Source: Flavobacteriales bacterium UBA5422 (GTDB lineage Bacteria > Bacteroidota > Bacteroidia > Flavobacteriales_D > Crocinitomicaceae). Taken from it: a stretch of 16,823 nucleotides of DNA. Of this stretch, positions 14,568 to 16,823 are shown piece by piece. The notes under the pieces are model-generated. The model saw only the letters and a program-made list of their open reading frames with translations, did no database searches and was not told the DNA's origin. Made by a program: the position numbers and the translations under genes. The first letter of the stretch is position 1, and every line of letters starts with the position of its first letter. Where the stretch lies: NCBI GenBank assembly GCA_002409405.1, contig DHNG01000043.1:102200-119022 (forward strand), in the 5' to 3' direction.

Positions 14568-15215
14568 ATGAAGATACATGTGCAACAGTTTACATTTAAC
14601 CCGTTTCAGGAGAATACATACATCGTTTATTCGGACAACGGTGATGCCGTGATTATTGATCCGGGATGCTATGAACGCTACGAGGAAGAAGAATTGACAG
14701 ATTTTATTGCGTCAAAAAATCTAACGGTACATGCCTTGCTGAATACGCATGCGCACATTGATCATGTATTGGGAAATGCATTTGTTTTGGATAACTATCC
14801 TGTAGATTTTTATATGCATCCGCTGGATGTTGTTACGTTGAATTCTGTTCAGAATTACGCACACCTATATGGTTTTCCCAATTATAAAGTTTCTCCGCAG
14901 CCAACACAGCAATTGTCTCATGGAGAAAAGTTAACGTTCGGAGAGATTGAATTTGAAGTATTATTCACTCCTGGTCATGCTCCCGGGCACGTGGTATTTT
15001 ACAATGCTGAAAACGGATTTGTCATCAATGGCGATGTTTTATTCAATGGTAGCTTTGGGCGGGTGGATTTACCCGGAGGAGATTTGGAAACATTGAAACG
15101 CTCTATTTTCAAAGTCATGTTTGAATTGCCGGAAGAAACAGTTGTGTATTGCGGTCACGGTGAAAAAACAACGATTCAAAAAGAGAAAGCATTTAATTAC
15201 ATTTTAAGTTTTTAG
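14568..15215 (+). CDS. MBL-fold metallo-hydrolase (glyoxalase II/YcbL-like)
   Basis: The 215-residue protein has the full metal-ligand set of the metallo-beta-lactamase fold: THAHIDH (H61, H63, D65, H66), PGHAPGHVVFY (H137, H141), INGDVLF (D156) and YCGHGEKT (H197). GRVDLPGGD is typical of YcbL/glyoxalase II-like single-domain hydrolases, which lack the extra C-terminal glutathione-binding helices of true glyoxalase II; length agrees with the short type. It probably hydrolyses a thioester such as S-D-lactoylglutathione or an analogue, in the cytoplasm; the substrate is uncertain. Its TAG stop is 2 nt before the glycosyltransferase start, so the two are very likely translated from one message. 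Confidence 0.9.
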   Translation: MKIHVQQFTFNPFQENTYIVYSDNGDAVIIDPGCYERYEEEELTDFIASKNLTVHALLNTHAHIDHVLGNAFVLDNYPVDFYMHPLDVVTLNSVQNYAHLYGFPNYKVSPQPTQQLSHGEKLTFGEIEFEVLFTPGHAPGHVVFYNAENGFVINGDVLFNGSFGRVDLPGGDLETLKRSIFKVMFELPEETVVYCGHGEKTTIQKEKAFNYILSF

Positions 15216-15217
15216 TC

Positions 15218-16330
15218 TTGCGGATTGCGGTCAATACCCGGTTCTTACTACCATCCAAAATGGAAGGATTCGGCTGGTACACATATGAAGTGACAAAACG
15301 GTTGGTAGAACAGCAGCCGGAACACGAATTTTATTTTTTCTTCGACCGTTCATATGACTCGCGGTTTATTTTTGGCCCGAATGTAACTCCTGTTGTTTTG
15401 AATCCGCCTGCACGCCATCCTATTTTATTTTACATCTGGTTTGAATGGTCGGTGAAAAGAGCATTGAAAAAGTACAAAATTGATCTGTTTTTTTCTCCTG
15501 ACGGGTATTTATCGCTTGGATCAGATGTGAAGCAAGTCGGTGTTATTCACGATCTGAATTTTGAACATCATCCGCAGGATTTACCCAAAAGCGCGTTGAA
15601 GTACCTTCGCAGGTTCTTTCCGAAATTTGCACATAAAGCACACCACATTATTACTGTTTCAGACTATTCCAGGCAGGATATTATCCATACGTATGGCATC
15701 TCTCCGGAGAAAATAACAGCGATCTGGAACGGGGCTTCCGATGCATTCAAACCCTTGCCGGAAGAACAAAAACATAGTATTAAATCCCGCTACACGGACG
15801 GAGCAGATTATTTCCTATTTGTCGGAGCGCTGCATCCACGGAAAAACTTGATCCGACTAGTTCAAGCCTTTGAACGTTTTAAGCAAGCGACCAATTCAAC
15901 TACCAAACTGTTGATTGTGGGCGAACTCTTATGGAAGAATGAGCAATTCAAACAAGCGATCTCGCCTGACAACCATGCAGAAGTAAAATTTACCGGGCAT
16001 CTTTCGCTGGAAGAATTGGTTCGCGTAACGGGAGCAGCTAAATTACTAACATTCGTTCCTTATTTTGAAGGGTTCGGAATTCCATTGGTAGAAGCGATGA
16101 AATGCGGAACTCCCATTTTATCCGGCAATCTTACCTCTTTACCTGAAGTTGCCGGTGACGCTGCTATATACTGCAATCCGTTTGACGTTGAAGACATCGC
16201 ATCGCATATGATTCAGCTGGACAGTAACCCGGAGCAGTTAAGTCAATTATCCCGTGCAGGATTGGAACGTTCAATGTTATTCAGTTGGGATCATTGTGCC
16301 AAAGCAGTTGCAAACGTACTGGGATTATAA
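15218..16330 (+). CDS. GT4-family glycosyltransferase
   Basis: The 370-residue product is a GT-B fold glycosyltransferase. The N-terminal half has RIAVNTRFLLPSKMEGFGWYTYEV (sugar-acceptor side) and VGVIHDLNFEHHP. The C-terminal half has LFVGALHPRKNLIRLVQAF (199-217, with R208 and K209 for the nucleotide-sugar phosphate) and YFEGFGIPLVEAMKCGTPIL with the E-x7-E pair E284/E292, followed by LPEVAGDAAIYCNPFD. Such retaining enzymes act at the inner face of the membrane in polysaccharide or glycolipid assembly; donor and acceptor are unknown. The likely start is a TTG at 15218, with no Shine-Dalgarno, 2 nt after the upstream stop, implying translational coupling. No other sugar genes are nearby. 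A hairpin terminator follows. Confidence 0.93.
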   Translation: MRIAVNTRFLLPSKMEGFGWYTYEVTKRLVEQQPEHEFYFFFDRSYDSRFIFGPNVTPVVLNPPARHPILFYIWFEWSVKRALKKYKIDLFFSPDGYLSLGSDVKQVGVIHDLNFEHHPQDLPKSALKYLRRFFPKFAHKAHHIITVSDYSRQDIIHTYGISPEKITAIWNGASDAFKPLPEEQKHSIKSRYTDGADYFLFVGALHPRKNLIRLVQAFERFKQATNSTTKLLIVGELLWKNEQFKQAISPDNHAEVKFTGHLSLEELVRVTGAAKLLTFVPYFEGFGIPLVEAMKCGTPILSGNLTSLPEVAGDAAIYCNPFDVEDIASHMIQLDSNPEQLSQLSRAGLERSMLFSWDHCAKAVANVLGL

Positions 16331-16350
16331 ATATGAAATCGACAGAAAAC

Positions 16351-16384
16351 AAAAAAGGACGGCAAAACCGTCCTTCACTATTTT
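16351..16384. terminator. Bidirectional terminator between GT4 and OmpH-like genes
   Basis: An 8-bp stem, AAGGACGG (16355-16362) with CCGTCCTT (16368-16375) and loop CAAAA. On the minus strand it runs directly into a T tail (complement of 16351-16356). On the plus strand CACTATTTTT follows. It serves the convergent pair, most clearly the minus-strand gene. Confidence 0.87.
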
Positions 16385-16397
16385 TAAAATAAGTTAC

Positions 16398-16823
16398 TTA
16401 CTTCGCTTCTTTTTCCAAACGCAGTAATTCAACAGCAACAACGTTTGTAACGTCCATATCCGGAGCAAAGTACAATGTCGATGTTTTGTCAATTACCATT
16501 GATAATTTTTGACGCTCAGAGATAATTGCGATTGCTTTTTGAATTCTGTCCAGAATCGGAACGTTTAATTCTTCACCAAACGCTTGTAATTCTTGTTGAA
16601 TTGATTGCTGACGCTCTTGAACTGCACGCTCTTTATCCATGATTTTTTTCTCAGCCGCCTGACGCAATACCGGAGTCAAATCACCTTGCTTTGCTTGATA
16701 ATCAGCGTATGCTTTTTCCAAATCAGATCGCATTACATTGAACTCATCTGCCAATTCTTTTTCGTGCGCCAGGTATTTTTCCATCGCTGCTTTTCTGGAA
16801 GGCATTGTGTCCAGTAATTTTTT
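16398..16823 (-). CDS. OmpH/Skp-family periplasmic chaperone (5' end beyond right edge)
   Basis: The frame stays open to the window edge: upstream of the ATG at 16805 it reads KKLLDT, so the true start and the expected signal peptide lie outside and the internal Met is not the start. The 141 visible residues fit the OmpH/Skp fold: KLLDTMPSRKAAMEKY, then a long charged alpha-helical coiled-coil hairpin (about VMRSDLEKAYADYQAK to ERAVQERQQSIQQELQAF), returning to a beta segment (LSMVIDKTSTLYFAPDMDVTNVVAVEL). Skp-like proteins are trimeric 'tentacle' chaperones that hold unfolded outer-membrane proteins in the periplasm. Bacteroidota often carry several in tandem beside bamA; whether that holds here is off-window. 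The gene ends at the shared terminator. Confidence 0.9.
   Translation of the reverse strand, partial: KKLLDTMPSRKAAMEKYLAHEKELADEFNVMRSDLEKAYADYQAKQGDLTPVLRQAAEKKIMDKERAVQERQQSIQQELQAFGEELNVPILDRIQKAIAIISERQKLSMVIDKTSTLYFAPDMDVTNVVAVELLRLEKEAK

Overview
The window looks like chromosomal DNA of a member of the Bacteroidota, most likely order Flavobacteriales (the mix resembles Fluviicola/Crocinitomicaceae, which is inference). Reasons: AT-rich DNA; almost no Shine-Dalgarno sequences; several start-proximal promoter elements matching the Bacteroidota consensus TAnnTTTG; secreted FG-GAP repeat proteins and TPR/propeller/OmpA proteins typical of the phylum; and a fused IcmF-type mutase.

Layout. 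1-1566 (-) is the N-terminal part of a secreted FG-GAP/VCBS repeat protein that runs off the left edge. 1619-2260 (-) is a nitroreductase. After an AT-rich divergent intergenic region, 2509-4677 (+) encodes a large envelope protein (TPR, beta-propeller, carboxypeptidase-regulatory-like fold, OmpA peptidoglycan-binding domain; PorE-like architecture) that ends in a strong terminator. 4825-6066 (+) is an MFS transporter. 6114-7097 (-) is a probable SIMPL/DUF541 secreted protein. 7260-8945 (-) is a membrane-anchored C45 Ntn-hydrolase/acyltransferase whose start is better placed at a GTG at 8924. 9089-9748 (-) is a DUF2461 protein.

The accessory part is 9784-10496: an IS200-like/REP-associated Y1 (HUH) transposase between mirrored, diverged inverted repeats. 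Each repeat has two palindromes in the same order and at the same 12-nt spacing. The right repeat overlaps the stop codon of the next gene. 10494-13874 (-) is icmF, a 1126-residue fusion of a B12 domain, a G-protein chaperone and a mutase, possibly translated from a leaderless message.

From 14018 the plus strand carries a glutathione peroxidase, an MBL-fold hydrolase and a GT4 glycosyltransferase, the last two separated by 2 nt. A shared bidirectional terminator separates these from an OmpH/Skp-like periplasmic chaperone gene (-) that is cut by the right edge.

The genes do not form one pathway. Themes are envelope and secretion (FG-GAP, OmpA-family, SIMPL, OmpH), redox and detoxification (nitroreductase, peroxidase, MBL hydrolase) and acyl-CoA metabolism (icmF). 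No rRNA, tRNA or CRISPR array was seen, and no stretch over 300 bases lacks a gene. The part most worth following up is the transposase with its REP-like mirrored palindromes.
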